A DNA stretch of 64,000 nucleotides from Paraburkholderia flagellata (GTDB lineage: Bacteria > Pseudomonadota > Gammaproteobacteria > Burkholderiales > Burkholderiaceae), in the NCBI RefSeq assembly GCF_021390645.1, contig NZ_JAJEJT010000004.1, positions 930,001 through 994,000 of the forward strand, in the 5' to 3' direction. The translations under genes and the position numbers were made by a program. Numbering within the stretch: the first letter of the stretch is position 1; every line of letters begins with the position of its first letter. The notes under the pieces are model-generated. The model was given only the letters and a program-made list of their open reading frames with translations. It was not told the origin of the DNA and searched no databases. Shown piece by piece: positions 16,756-25,700 of this stretch.

Positions 16756-19700
16756 ACCTCTCGGCGCTCTTCATCCGGCGGCCAGTCGCGACGTCACTTC
16801 TCGCGATCGCGATCCTCATTTCGGGAACGCTCGCCTTTTTCCGGCTACCGGTCGCGCCGCTGCCCAACATCGCCTATCCGGTGATCGTGGTGCAGGCCAA
16901 CATGGCGGGCGCGAGCCCGGACATCATGGCGTCGACCGTAGCCGAGCCGCTGGAGCGGCGCCTCGGCACCATCGCCGACGTGAGCCAGCTCACGTCGATC
17001 AGCAACACGGGTTCGTCGCTCATCGTGATCGTGTTCGGCCTGAACCGCGACATCAACGGCGCGGCGCGCGACGTGGAAGCCGCCATCCAGGCCGCGCGCG
17101 CCGACCTGCCCACCACGTTGCGCAGCAACCCGACCTACCGCCAGTACAACCCCGCGAGCGCACCGATCATGGTGCTCGCGCTCACCTCGGAAACGCTCAC
17201 CAAGGCGCAGCTCTACGATTCCGCCGATTCGGTCATCATGCAGCAGCTCTCGCAGGTGGACGGCGTGGGCCAGATCACGCTGGGCGGCGGCGCGCTGCCC
17301 TCGGTGCGCGTGGAGCTGGAGCCCAGCAAGCTCAACAGCTACGGCATCGGGCTCGAAGACGTGCGCGCGTCCATTGGCGCGGCCAATGCCAACAGCGCGA
17401 AAGGCCATATCGACCAGGGCAACCAGCGCTACACGGTGATCTCGAACGACCAGATCAGCAACGCCGCGCCGTTCCGCGACGTCGTGATCGCCTATCGCAA
17501 CGGCTCGCCCGTGTTCCTGCGCGACGTGGCCTCGGTCATCGATTCCAACGAAAACATCCGCAACGCAGGCCTCTACAACGGCAAGTCGGCCGTGCTCGTG
17601 ATCGTCTATCCGATGCCTGGCAGCAACGTCGTGAAGACGGTGCAGCAGATCCGCGCGCGCCTGCCATCCATCGAGGCCGCGCTGCCCGCTACGATCAAGG
17701 TGGACGTGGCGATCGACCGCTCCGAGTCCGTGCGCGCCTCCGTGGCCGACACAGAGCGCACGCTCTTCATTGCCGTGCTGCTCGTGATCGGCGTGGTGTT
17801 CGTGTTCCTCCTCTCGCCGCGCGCCACGCTCATTCCCGCCGTGGCGCTGCCGCTTTCCATCGTGGGCACGTTCGGGCCCATGTACCTGCTCGGCTACAGC
17901 ATCGACAATCTCTCGCTCATGGCGCTCACCATCGGCACTGGCTTCGTCGTAGACGACGCCGTGGTGGTGCTGGAGAACATCGTGCGCCACGTCGAGGCCG
18001 GCATGGAGCCGAAGGAAGCGGCGCTCAAGGGCGCGGGCGAAGTGGGCTTCACGGTGCTCTCCATGAGCCTCTCGCTCATCGCCGTGTTCCTGCCCATTCT
18101 GCTCATGCCCGGCATCGTGGGCCTGCTCTTTCACGAGTTCGCGATGACGCTCTCCATCGCGATTCTCATCTCGCTCGTGATCTCGCTGACCGTCACGCCC
18201 ACCATGTGCGCGTACGTGCTCAAGCGCGAAGCGCTGCACCGCAAGCCCTCGCGCGCGGCCGTGTGGATCGACGCGCAGTTCGAGCGCTTCAAGCAGTTCT
18301 ACTCACGCACGCTCGACGTCGCGCTCAATCACGCGCGGCTCACGATCTTCATCTTGTTCGCGCTGCTGGTCGGCAATGTGTTTCTCGCGCGGCTGCTTTC
18401 CGGCACGTTCTTCCCCGAGCAGGACACCGGCATTCTCATCGGGCAGATCATTGCGGACCAGAGCATTTCGTTCACCGCGATGGAGAAGAAGCTCGCGCAA
18501 CTGCAGGCCATCGTGAAGGCCGACCCCGCCGTGCAGTCGGTGGCGGGCTTCACGGGCGGACGCGCGCTCAATACGGCCACCGTGTTCGTCGAACTGAAAC
18601 CGCTTGCCGAGCGGCGCCTGACAGCCACCGAGGTCGTGAACCGCCTGCGCCCCAAACTCAATGGCGTTTCGGGTGCACGCCTTTTCATGCAGGCGCAGCA
18701 GGATCTGCAGATCGGCGGACGACAGTCGGCGGCCGAGTATCAGTACACGCTCACGAGCGACGACGCCGACGCCCTCTTCACCTGGGTGCCGCGCCTCGTG
18801 GACGAACTGAACAAGCACCGCGGGCAGATGACGGATGTGAATTCGGACCTGCAGCAAAATGGTCTGGAGGCCTACATGACGGTGCAGCGTTCGACCGCCA
18901 AGCGCTACGGCTTCGATCCGAACCAGGTGGACAACGTGCTCTACGACGCCTTCGGCCAGCGCACCGTCTCGACCATCTACAACGCGATCAACCAGTATTT
19001 CGTCGTGATGGAAGTGGCGCCGCAATACTGGCAGTTTCCGCAGTCGTTCCAGGATATCTGGCTGAGCACCGCGGCGGGCAACGCGAGCGGCGCGGCGCAA
19101 ACGCAGATGCCGTCAAGCGTCATCTCGGGCGTCACGCCTTTCACGGCCGTGACCACGACCACCGCAACGAGCGCCACCACCAATCAGCGCAACGCCAACG
19201 CGGTGGCGAACCAGCAGAACAATGCGATTGCCAACAGCAAGGGCGGCAGTTCCAGCGGCAGCGCGGACAGCACGGCCGCAGAAACCATGGTGCCGCTCAT
19301 GGCGCTCATGGACTGGAAAACGCGCCATACGGCCACGCAGGTCAATCACCAGGGCACGGAAGTGGCGGGCACGATCTCGTTCAACTTGCCCAATGGCGGC
19401 TCGCTTTCCGAAGCCGGCAACATCATCGATCAAGCCGAGCGCGACATCGGCATGCCCGCCTCGATTCACGGCGCGTTCGCGGGCGCGGCGCAGGCCTACG
19501 CGCAGTCCATGGGCGTCGTGCCGCTGCTGATTGTCGCCGCGCTCGCCGTGGTCTATATCGTGCTGGGCGTCCTGTACGAAAACACCATCCACCCGCTCAC
19601 GATCCTCTCCACGCTGCCCTCGGCGGGCATAGGCGCGATCCTCGCCATGCTGATCTTCGGCACGCCGTTCTCGGTGATCGCGATGATCGGCATCATCCTG

Positions 19701-20066
19701 CTCATTGGTATCGTGAAGAAGAACGGCATCATGATGGTCGACGTCGCGATCCAGTTGCAGCGCAACGAAGGCATGGAGGCGCGCCGCGCGATTCACGAGG
19801 CCGCCGTGGTGCGGCTGCGCCCGATCATGATGACGACCTTCGCAGCCGTGCTCGGCGCGCTGCCGCTCGCGATCGGCATCGGCCAGGGCGCTTCGCTGCG
19901 CCAGCCGCTCGGCGTGACGGTCATGGGCGGCCTGCTCCTGAGCCAGGTCTTTACGCTGTACACCACGCCGGTGATTTACCTGTTCCTCGACCGCCTGCGC
20001 GCACGCCTCGCGCGCTGGGCCGCGCGCCTGCCGTGGAATCGCCAGGCCGATGAGAGCGCATCATGA
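16752..20066 (+). CDS. mdtC: RND efflux pump subunit MdtC with extra periplasmic insertion
   Basis: An RND permease of 1104 residues, starting at GTG 16752. The TM4 segment GFVVDDAVVVLENIVRHVEAG and the GIILLIGIVKKNGIMMVDVA helix are intact. It is about 70-80 residues longer than usual. The excess is a Thr/Asn/Ser/Gln-rich stretch at about residues 775-845, within the second periplasmic loop, between FQDIWLSTAAG and MVPLMALMDWK. The rest is collinear with MdtC. It forms the pump with MdtB and its stop overlaps the next gene by 4 bp (ATGA). Whether the insertion is functional is unknown. Confidence 0.9.
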   Translation: MNLSALFIRRPVATSLLAIAILISGTLAFFRLPVAPLPNIAYPVIVVQANMAGASPDIMASTVAEPLERRLGTIADVSQLTSISNTGSSLIVIVFGLNRDINGAARDVEAAIQAARADLPTTLRSNPTYRQYNPASAPIMVLALTSETLTKAQLYDSADSVIMQQLSQVDGVGQITLGGGALPSVRVELEPSKLNSYGIGLEDVRASIGAANANSAKGHIDQGNQRYTVISNDQISNAAPFRDVVIAYRNGSPVFLRDVASVIDSNENIRNAGLYNGKSAVLVIVYPMPGSNVVKTVQQIRARLPSIEAALPATIKVDVAIDRSESVRASVADTERTLFIAVLLVIGVVFVFLLSPRATLIPAVALPLSIVGTFGPMYLLGYSIDNLSLMALTIGTGFVVDDAVVVLENIVRHVEAGMEPKEAALKGAGEVGFTVLSMSLSLIAVFLPILLMPGIVGLLFHEFAMTLSIAILISLVISLTVTPTMCAYVLKREALHRKPSRAAVWIDAQFERFKQFYSRTLDVALNHARLTIFILFALLVGNVFLARLLSGTFFPEQDTGILIGQIIADQSISFTAMEKKLAQLQAIVKADPAVQSVAGFTGGRALNTATVFVELKPLAERRLTATEVVNRLRPKLNGVSGARLFMQAQQDLQIGGRQSAAEYQYTLTSDDADALFTWVPRLVDELNKHRGQMTDVNSDLQQNGLEAYMTVQRSTAKRYGFDPNQVDNVLYDAFGQRTVSTIYNAINQYFVVMEVAPQYWQFPQSFQDIWLSTAAGNASGAAQTQMPSSVISGVTPFTAVTTTTATSATTNQRNANAVANQQNNAIANSKGGSSSGSADSTAAETMVPLMALMDWKTRHTATQVNHQGTEVAGTISFNLPNGGSLSEAGNIIDQAERDIGMPASIHGAFAGAAQAYAQSMGVVPLLIVAALAVVYIVLGVLYENTIHPLTILSTLPSAGIGAILAMLIFGTPFSVIAMIGIILLIGIVKKNGIMMVDVAIQLQRNEGMEARRAIHEAAVVRLRPIMMTTFAAVLGALPLAIGIGQGASLRQPLGVTVMGGLLLSQVFTLYTTPVIYLFLDRLRARLARWAARLPWNRQADESAS

Positions 20067-21682
20067 TGAAGACTCGCCTTGACCCATCGCTCATGCGAAT
20101 GCTGATCTCCGCCGCCGGATGCGCGGCCACGCGCGCGCTGCCGCTCGCGCCCCTCACCGCCGCGCTGCTGCTCTCGGGCTGCATGGTCGGCCCGGATTAC
20201 CACCGGCCCCAGGTCGCCGTTCCGACCACCTGGAAGGAGCTGCCCGGCTGGACCCAGGCCGAGCCCGAAGCGGCCCAGGGCCCCAAAGGCGAATGGTGGA
20301 CCGCCTTCCAGGACCCGCTGCTCGACGAACTGGAACCGCTCGTCGAGGTATCGAACCAGAGCGTGCGACAGAGCTACGCCAACTACACGCAAGCGCTCGC
20401 CGAAGTGCGCGTGGCGCGTGCGAGCCTTTTTCCGACCATCGGCATTACCGGCTCCCTTGCGCGCGAGCGCTCCTCCACGGGCACGCTCAGCAGCGTGAGC
20501 AGCATCACGTCCACGCCGAGCGGCGCGCGCATCGTCAACGGCGGTACGCTCGAAGGCAACGCGAGCTGGGACATCGACCTCTGGGGCCAGGTGCGCCGCC
20601 AGATCGAGGAACAGTCGGCCACAGCGCAGGCGAGTGAGGCCACGTTGGCGAACGCTACGTTGTCCGAACAAATCGCGCTGGCGAACGCCGTGATCGATCT
20701 GCGTATCACCGACGCCGACATCGACCTGCTCACGCATACCGTGCAGGCGTACTCGGACTTCCTGCGCGTGGTGGCCAACCAGGACCAGGCTGGCACCGTC
20801 CCGCCGTCCGATCTGATATCCGCTCGTACGCAGCTCGAATCCGCCCGCGCGAGCCTGATTGCGCTGGGCGTGGCGCGCGCGCAAAACGAGCATGCCATCG
20901 CGGTGCTCGTGGGCCGCAACCCCGAAGACGTCAACATCCCGCACAGCACGCAGCTTCCCGCGCTACCCGCCATTCCCGCCGGCGTGCCCTCCACGCTGCT
21001 GCAGCGGCGGCCCGACATCGCGACCGCCGAACGCCAGATGGCGTCGGCCAACGCGGCGATCGGCGTGGCGGTGGCCGCCTACTATCCGTCGATCTCGCTC
21101 ACCGCGCTCGACGGCTTCACGCAGTCGCCGCTTTCGGGTCTGCTGCACATGAGCAACTACGTCTGGTCGCTCGGCGCGAGCGCGACCCAGACGATCTTCG
21201 ACGGCGGCCTGCGCAGCGGTCAGGTGGCGGCCGCCCGCGCGAGCTACGACGCGGCAGTGGCGAACTATCGCGGCACGGTACTGACGGCGTTCCAAGGGGT
21301 GGAGAACGATCTCTCCGGGCTGCGCATCCTCGCGCAGCAGGCCGAAGTGCTCGACGCCGCCGTACGCGACGCGACGCGCGGCGCGCAGATCGCGCAAAAC
21401 GAATACGAGGCGGGAACCGTGGACTACACGACGGTCGCCACGGCGCTGGCCACGCAGGTGACCAATCAGCAGAGCGCGCTCAACGTGCAGCAGCAGCGCC
21501 TCCTCGATACGGCTTCGCTGATCGGCGACCTGGGTGGCGGCTGGTCTGGGCAACTGCACGATGCGCAGCATCCCGCGCGTGCGGTGACGCCGGCTTCCGA
21601 CGCTGCATTTCCGGCCGCGAGTGCGAGCAATCCGGCGAACGTGGAGGCGAGCCGCACGCTGGGTGCGGCTCAAAGTCCTTGA
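20063..21682 (+). CDS. Efflux outer membrane lipoprotein, NodT/OprM family
   Basis: A 539-residue TolC-type channel protein. The N-terminus is a lipoprotein signal with lipobox LLSGC (Cys40), followed by the family phrase MVGPDYHRPQVAVP. Two outer membrane efflux repeats follow, with the typical WWTAFQDPLLDELEPL and the helical alpha-barrel regions ending near residue 490. The C-terminal 45 residues are Ala/Ser-rich. The 4-bp overlap with mdtC makes it the fourth gene of the pump operon, giving a complete adaptor-pump-channel system. The Met at 20063 was kept because of that overlap. Confidence 0.9.
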   Translation: MMKTRLDPSLMRMLISAAGCAATRALPLAPLTAALLLSGCMVGPDYHRPQVAVPTTWKELPGWTQAEPEAAQGPKGEWWTAFQDPLLDELEPLVEVSNQSVRQSYANYTQALAEVRVARASLFPTIGITGSLARERSSTGTLSSVSSITSTPSGARIVNGGTLEGNASWDIDLWGQVRRQIEEQSATAQASEATLANATLSEQIALANAVIDLRITDADIDLLTHTVQAYSDFLRVVANQDQAGTVPPSDLISARTQLESARASLIALGVARAQNEHAIAVLVGRNPEDVNIPHSTQLPALPAIPAGVPSTLLQRRPDIATAERQMASANAAIGVAVAAYYPSISLTALDGFTQSPLSGLLHMSNYVWSLGASATQTIFDGGLRSGQVAAARASYDAAVANYRGTVLTAFQGVENDLSGLRILAQQAEVLDAAVRDATRGAQIAQNEYEAGTVDYTTVATALATQVTNQQSALNVQQQRLLDTASLIGDLGGGWSGQLHDAQHPARAVTPASDAAFPAASASNPANVEASRTLGAAQSP

Positions 21683-21697
21683 TCGGGAGAACCCGCG

Positions 21698-22153
21698 TTA
21701 CGCGCGCGGTTCCGTTTCCGAAGCGCTAGTCACGGGCATGGCGGAGGCCGGCAGGCCGAACACGGCATCGAAGATCAGGTTGTAGACGTAGTTGTAGACG
21801 AGAAAGAACACCGAGAGCCCAATATCCATCGCGAACGCCTCCATCAACGAGACTTGCAGCGTGAGCGCGATCATCGGCACGAGAAACACCACGAGCCCGC
21901 CTTCGAAGCCGACCGCGTGCGCAACGCGGCGCGCGACACTGCGGCCGCGTTTCGTCTGGCGCGCTTCCCAGCGCTCGAACAGCAGGTTGTAGACGAAGTT
22001 CCAGCCCACCGCGATCAGCGACGAAAACACCGCCGCGGCGCCCGCCCGGTTCATGCCGCTGCCCGAGAGCGAGGCGAAGCTCGAGCCGGTAATCAGGATC
22101 GCGATGCCTTCGAACAACGTGACGTACACAACCCGGCGTTTGATACCCTGCAT
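21698..22153 (-). CDS. PACE-family multidrug/biguanide efflux transporter (AceI-like)
   Basis: A 151-residue membrane protein with four predicted transmembrane helices in two tandem bacterial transmembrane pair units. The first holds RRVVYVTLFEGIAILITGSS and WNFVYNLLFERWEARQ; the second has RVAHAVGFEGGLVVFLVPMI and YNYVYNLIFDAVFGLP. The repeated YN..(Y/F)..(I/L) and FE signatures identify the PACE family, known for chlorhexidine and polyamine export. The ATG at 22153 follows AGGAG; the longer frame upstream is unsupported. It is convergent with the outer membrane channel gene, 15 bp between stops. Confidence 0.85.
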   Translation of the reverse strand: MQGIKRRVVYVTLFEGIAILITGSSFASLSGSGMNRAGAAAVFSSLIAVGWNFVYNLLFERWEARQTKRGRSVARRVAHAVGFEGGLVVFLVPMIALTLQVSLMEAFAMDIGLSVFFLVYNYVYNLIFDAVFGLPASAMPVTSASETEPRA

Positions 22154-22241
22154 GGACAAATGCTCCTGATGCGGCTCCCGCTTGGTCTCGGGCGGTGTCA
22201 CTCGCCGCGCTTGTTGCGGGCGCGGCGAAACCGTTCGCGAA

Positions 22242-22892
22242 TCAACCCAGATCGGTAAATACCGAAGCCGCGGACAAGCGCGACTTCGGCAGCTTCGCGT
22301 TGAAGTCATCGGCGCCGCGGTAGCCGAGGCCGATCACCACGAGCGCGGTGAGGCCCTGCTCGCGCAGGCCCAGTTCCTCGTCGAGCGCACGGGCGTCGAA
22401 GCCCTCCATCGGGCAGGCGTCGATTTCGAGCGTCGATGCGCCGATCAGCAGCGTGCCCAGCGCGAGATACGCCTGCTTCTCCATCCACGCGGGCAGGTCG
22501 TTGCGCTCGCGATGCAGGTTGACGTAGAACGAGCGCGTCTTTTCCTGACCCGCCTTCGCCTCGGCATTGGCGAAGCGGCCATCCGCTTCTTCCTGAGCGA
22601 GCACTTCGGCGAGGTGGGCTTCGTCCATGTCGGTGCGCACGCACAGCACCACGACGTGCGAGGCGCGCGTGACCTTCGGTTCGTTGTATGCGAAACCTTC
22701 CATGCCTTTGGCGATTCGCGCGCGTGCAGCGTCGCTTTCCGCCAGCACGAAATGCCACGGCTGCGAGTTCACCGACGAGGGGCTGAAGCGGATCAGTTCC
22801 TTGAGTTCGTCGATGACAGCGGCGGGAATCTTGCGGGCCGGATCGAACGCCTTGGTGGCGTGGCGTGCTTTCGCGAAACGGGTGAGGTTCAA
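22242..22892 (-). CDS. nfsB: NAD(P)H nitroreductase, NfsB-like
   Basis: A flavin-dependent nitroreductase of 216 residues. It starts at TTG 22892 with GGAG upstream, giving LNLTRFAKARHATKAFDP, which matches the usual NfsB opening and length. Conserved parts include RFSPSSVNSQPWHF (FMN binding) and PMEGFDARALDEELGL. It would reduce nitroaromatics and quinones with two electrons. It stands alone, divergent from yjbQ; no regulatory site is obvious. Confidence 0.85.
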   Translation of the reverse strand: MNLTRFAKARHATKAFDPARKIPAAVIDELKELIRFSPSSVNSQPWHFVLAESDAARARIAKGMEGFAYNEPKVTRASHVVVLCVRTDMDEAHLAEVLAQEEADGRFANAEAKAGQEKTRSFYVNLHRERNDLPAWMEKQAYLALGTLLIGASTLEIDACPMEGFDARALDEELGLREQGLTALVVIGLGYRGADDFNAKLPKSRLSAASVFTDLG

Positions 22893-23076
22893 GCGGTTTT
22901 CTCCTTCGTGTGCGGTCGGCCGGGACAGTATCCGGCAAGGCCGACATCGTACCAGCATCGTGCGCTGACCACGGGCGCGGTCTGCGCGCCAGGCGCGCCT
23001 GCGCTATGCTTGAAGGTTGAAATTGCCGCGGCTGCCGGCCAGCAATGCACCGCGGCCCGCAAGGAGAACACCGGTC

Positions 23077-23496
23077 ATGCGCCAGGCCATCCATCATCTG
23101 CCGGTCAGCACGCGCACGCGCGGGCTCGTCGAAATCAGCCGTGAAGTGCGCGCGTTCGTGCGCGAACAGCGCATCGCCACCGGCTTGCTCACCCTCTTTT
23201 GCCGCCACACGTCGGCGTCGCTCGTGATCCAGGAGAACGCCGATCCGTCGGTGCGCCGCGATCTCGAACGCTATTTCGAGCAGCTCGCACCCGAAGATCC
23301 GCAGCGCTACGAGCACGACACCGAGGGCCCCGACGACATGCCCGCGCATTTGCGCACGGCGCTCACGCACACACAGCTCTCGATTCCAGTCGAGCACGGC
23401 GAGCCCGTGCTGGGCACGTGGCAGGGCATCTATGTGTTCGAACATCGGCGCGCGGCGCACACGCGCGATATCGTGCTGCATCTGATCGGCGAATGA
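23077..23496 (+). CDS. yjbQ: YjbQ-family protein (UPF0047)
   Basis: A 139-residue protein of the YjbQ/UPF0047 family, recognisable by GLLTLFCRHTSASLVIQENA, then DDMPAHLRTALTHTQLSIPV and GTWQGIYVFEHR. Members bind metal through the conserved histidines and have been reported with weak thiamine phosphate synthase activity, but the physiological role is unclear. The ATG at 23077 follows AAGGAG; the upstream in-frame extension is rejected because it lacks a start signal and family length is about 140. The nfsB gene is divergent. Confidence 0.85.
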   Translation: MRQAIHHLPVSTRTRGLVEISREVRAFVREQRIATGLLTLFCRHTSASLVIQENADPSVRRDLERYFEQLAPEDPQRYEHDTEGPDDMPAHLRTALTHTQLSIPVEHGEPVLGTWQGIYVFEHRRAAHTRDIVLHLIGE

Positions 23497-23581
23497 GCTG
23501 GTCAGGCGCATACACGCAAAACCCGTACGCAAGCGCTATGCTACGGCTTTCGTTCAACCGACTCACCGAGGGTTGCCCCAA

Positions 23582-24304
23582 ATGAAACAGTCTGCCGGTT
23601 CCATGATTTCCTTCACCCGCCCTGACGGCCAGTCGCTCCAGGGTTATCTCGCCAGGCCGGAAAAGACCGAAGGCGCGCCCGCCATCGTCGTGATCCAGGA
23701 GTGGTGGGGTGTGAACGACCAGATCCGCGGCGTGGCCGACCGCCTCGCGCAGGCGGGCTACCTCGCGCTGGTGCCCGACCTCTATCGCGGCAAGAGCACC
23801 GCCGAACAGGAAGAGGCCCACCATCTGATGACGAGCCTCGACTTCGCGGACGCGGCCTCGCAGGACGTGTACGGCGCAGTCACTTATCTGAAGACGCTCA
23901 CCGACCGCGTGGGCGTGACGGGCTACTGCATGGGCGGCGCGCTCACGCTGCTCGCGGCAACCATGATCCCGGGTCTTTCGGGCGCCGTGGTGTGGTACGG
24001 CTTCCCGCCGCTCGACTACATCGACGCGAGCAAGATCACCGCGCCCATCCTCGGCCACTTCGCGACCCAGGACCAGGCGTTCAACATCGAAACCGTGGCG
24101 GAACTCGAAACGAAGCTGAAGAACGCCAACGTCGACGTCGAATTCCATCGCTATCTTGCTCACCACGCGTTTGCGAACGAGACCGCCGTGGGCCCGACGC
24201 GCATCGCCATCACGCAGTACGACCCGGTCTGGGCGCAACTCGCGTGGGACCGCTCGCTGACGTTCTGGGGCCGCACGCTGTGGCCGCAACGCGCGGCAGG
24301 CTGA
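23582..24304 (+). CDS. Dienelactone hydrolase family protein
   Basis: An alpha/beta hydrolase of 240 residues in the dienelactone hydrolase group. The nucleophile is Cys116 in GYCMGG, with likely Asp164 (ATQDQAF) and His195 (YLAHHAF) completing the triad; Glu40 in VIQEWWG is the usual DLH partner of the cysteine. Cytoplasmic, no signal peptide. The ATG at 23582 follows GAGGG; a TTG nine bases earlier is possible. True dienelactone hydrolase acts in chloroaromatic degradation, but many family members have other ester substrates and no catabolic genes are adjacent. Confidence 0.8.
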   Translation: MKQSAGSMISFTRPDGQSLQGYLARPEKTEGAPAIVVIQEWWGVNDQIRGVADRLAQAGYLALVPDLYRGKSTAEQEEAHHLMTSLDFADAASQDVYGAVTYLKTLTDRVGVTGYCMGGALTLLAATMIPGLSGAVVWYGFPPLDYIDASKITAPILGHFATQDQAFNIETVAELETKLKNANVDVEFHRYLAHHAFANETAVGPTRIAITQYDPVWAQLAWDRSLTFWGRTLWPQRAAG

Positions 24305-24347
24305 AGCGCTGACAGCGGCCCGCGCCGGCGCGCGGATCAGTCGTAGA

Positions 24348-24383
24348 ATCGGCGTCGCCCCGCCTCAAGCGGGCGACGCCGAT
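24348..24383. terminator. Strong hairpin after the dienelactone hydrolase gene
   Basis: ATCGGCGTCGCCC (24348-24360) pairs perfectly with GGGCGACGCCGAT (24371-24383) around a 10-base loop, 44 bp after the stop. The bases after it (TTTGCATT) are only weakly T-rich, so intrinsic termination is likely but not certain. Confidence 0.5.
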
Positions 24384-24529
24384 TTGCATTGCAGCGCCTT
24401 CGTCCCTCTCACGCTCTCGCGGAGACCTTATGACGCCGCTCAATCTGATGAGCCTCGCGCACTCCATCCCTGCGAATCTGTGAGCGCAACTTCACGGCGC
24501 CGCATGATCGCGCCCAAGCCCGTACCGCC

Positions 24530-24841
24530 ATGAAAGTCATCCGTTCGAAATCCTTCACTGCCAGCCGCCCCTGGGGCGCGCTCGACATCGCCAACATGAG
24601 CGGCACCACGGTGCGCCTGCACTGGACCGACCAGCCGTACACATGGCACGTCAACGACGGCGAGGAAGTGTTCGCCGTGCTCGACGGCGTGGTCGACATG
24701 CATTACCGCGAAGGAGGCGCGGAACAGGTCGCGGTGCTCGAAGCCGGCGACGTGTTCTTCGCAGGCGTGGGCTGCGAGCATGTCGCGCACCCGCGCGGCG
24801 AGGCGCGCATTCTCGTGATCGAGCGTGAAGGCAGCGTGTAA
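24530..24841 (+). CDS. Small cupin-domain protein
   Basis: A single cupin domain of 103 residues with DGEEVFAVLDGVVDMHY and the second motif EAGDVFFAGVGCEHVAHPRGEARIL. Cytoplasmic and stand-alone. The histidines and glutamates could bind a metal, but the first cupin motif is incomplete, so enzymatic activity is unsure. It lies between the dienelactone hydrolase and glutathione transferase genes on the same strand, with gaps over 100 bp, so an operon is not shown. Confidence 0.75.
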   Translation: MKVIRSKSFTASRPWGALDIANMSGTTVRLHWTDQPYTWHVNDGEEVFAVLDGVVDMHYREGGAEQVAVLEAGDVFFAGVGCEHVAHPRGEARILVIEREGSV

Positions 24842-24982
24842 GCCGCGTCTTGCGGCGAAAAGACGGCGCGCGCCATTTCCACTAAACTTGGCGGCCTGAC
24901 TCCACTCCCGCCTCGGCCGTGGCGCGCCTTGCACGGCTCGCGCCCCGGCGCTGAAGGACTTCCAGGACTGCAAGGACCTCGC

Positions 24983-25687
24983 ATGAATGACCTTTCCGCA
25001 TTTCCCATCACCCGCAAGTGGCCAGCGCTTCATCCCGAACGCATCCAGCTCTATTCGCTGCCCACGCCCAATGGCGTCAAGGTCTCGATCATGCTGGAGG
25101 AAAGCGGCCTGCCCTACGAGCCGCATCTGGTGCGCTTCGACTCGAACGACCAGATGTCGCCGGAATTTCTCTCGCTGAACCCCAACAACAAGATTCCCGC
25201 GATCCTCGATCCGAACGGCCCGGGCGGCAAGCCGCTCGCGCTCTTCGAGTCGGGCGCGATCCTCATCTATCTCGCCGACAAATGCGGCCGCTTCCTCGCC
25301 CGCGAAGGCGCGGCGCGCTACGAAACGATCCAGTGGGTCATGTTCCAGATGGGCGGCATTGGCCCGATGTTCGGCCAGGTGGGCTTCTTCCACAAATTCG
25401 CGGGCAAGGAGTACGAGGACAAGCGTCCGCGCGACCGCTACGTCGCCGAATCGCGGCGTCTGCTCGCCGTGCTCGATCAGCGCCTCGATGGGCGCAAGTG
25501 GATCATGGGCGACGAATACACCATTGCCGACATTGCCACGTTTGGTTGGGTGCGCAACCTTGTGGGCTTCTACGAGGCCGGTGACCTCGTCGGTTACGCC
25601 GATTTCAGGAATGTCGCGCGCGTGCTCGAGGCGTTTATCGCGCGGCCGGCGGTGGCGCGCGGGCTCAACATTCCGCCGCGCAGCTGA
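24983..25687 (+). CDS. Glutathione S-transferase (YfcG/Ure2p-like)
   Basis: A 234-residue thioredoxin-fold GST. The N-terminal domain contains YSLPTPNGVKVSIMLEESGL and SLNPNNKIPAILDPNG, and the glutathione-contacting ESGAILIYLA. The C-terminal helical domain has QWVMFQMGGIGPMFGQVGFF and DEYTIADIATFGWV. The TPNG motif with Asn near the thiol site and the WVMFQMGGIGPMFGQ phrase are marks of the YfcG/YghU type, which act as disulfide-bond oxidoreductases with glutathione. The ATG at 24983 has AAGGA upstream. It is convergent with the DUF4410 gene. Confidence 0.85.
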   Translation: MNDLSAFPITRKWPALHPERIQLYSLPTPNGVKVSIMLEESGLPYEPHLVRFDSNDQMSPEFLSLNPNNKIPAILDPNGPGGKPLALFESGAILIYLADKCGRFLAREGAARYETIQWVMFQMGGIGPMFGQVGFFHKFAGKEYEDKRPRDRYVAESRRLLAVLDQRLDGRKWIMGDEYTIADIATFGWVRNLVGFYEAGDLVGYADFRNVARVLEAFIARPAVARGLNIPPRS

Positions 25688-25700
25688 GGTAAGCGCGCCA

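Noticed and set aside
16712..20053. A 1113-codon frame on the plus strand overlapping mdtC
   Set aside because: It is out of frame with mdtC, has Arg/His/Pro-rich composition typical of a shifted high-GC frame, and matches no family; mdtC has full RND motifs.
24430..24483. A 17-codon frame with ATG after GGAGACC
   Set aside because: Too short to support, no family and no conserved overlap with the next gene.
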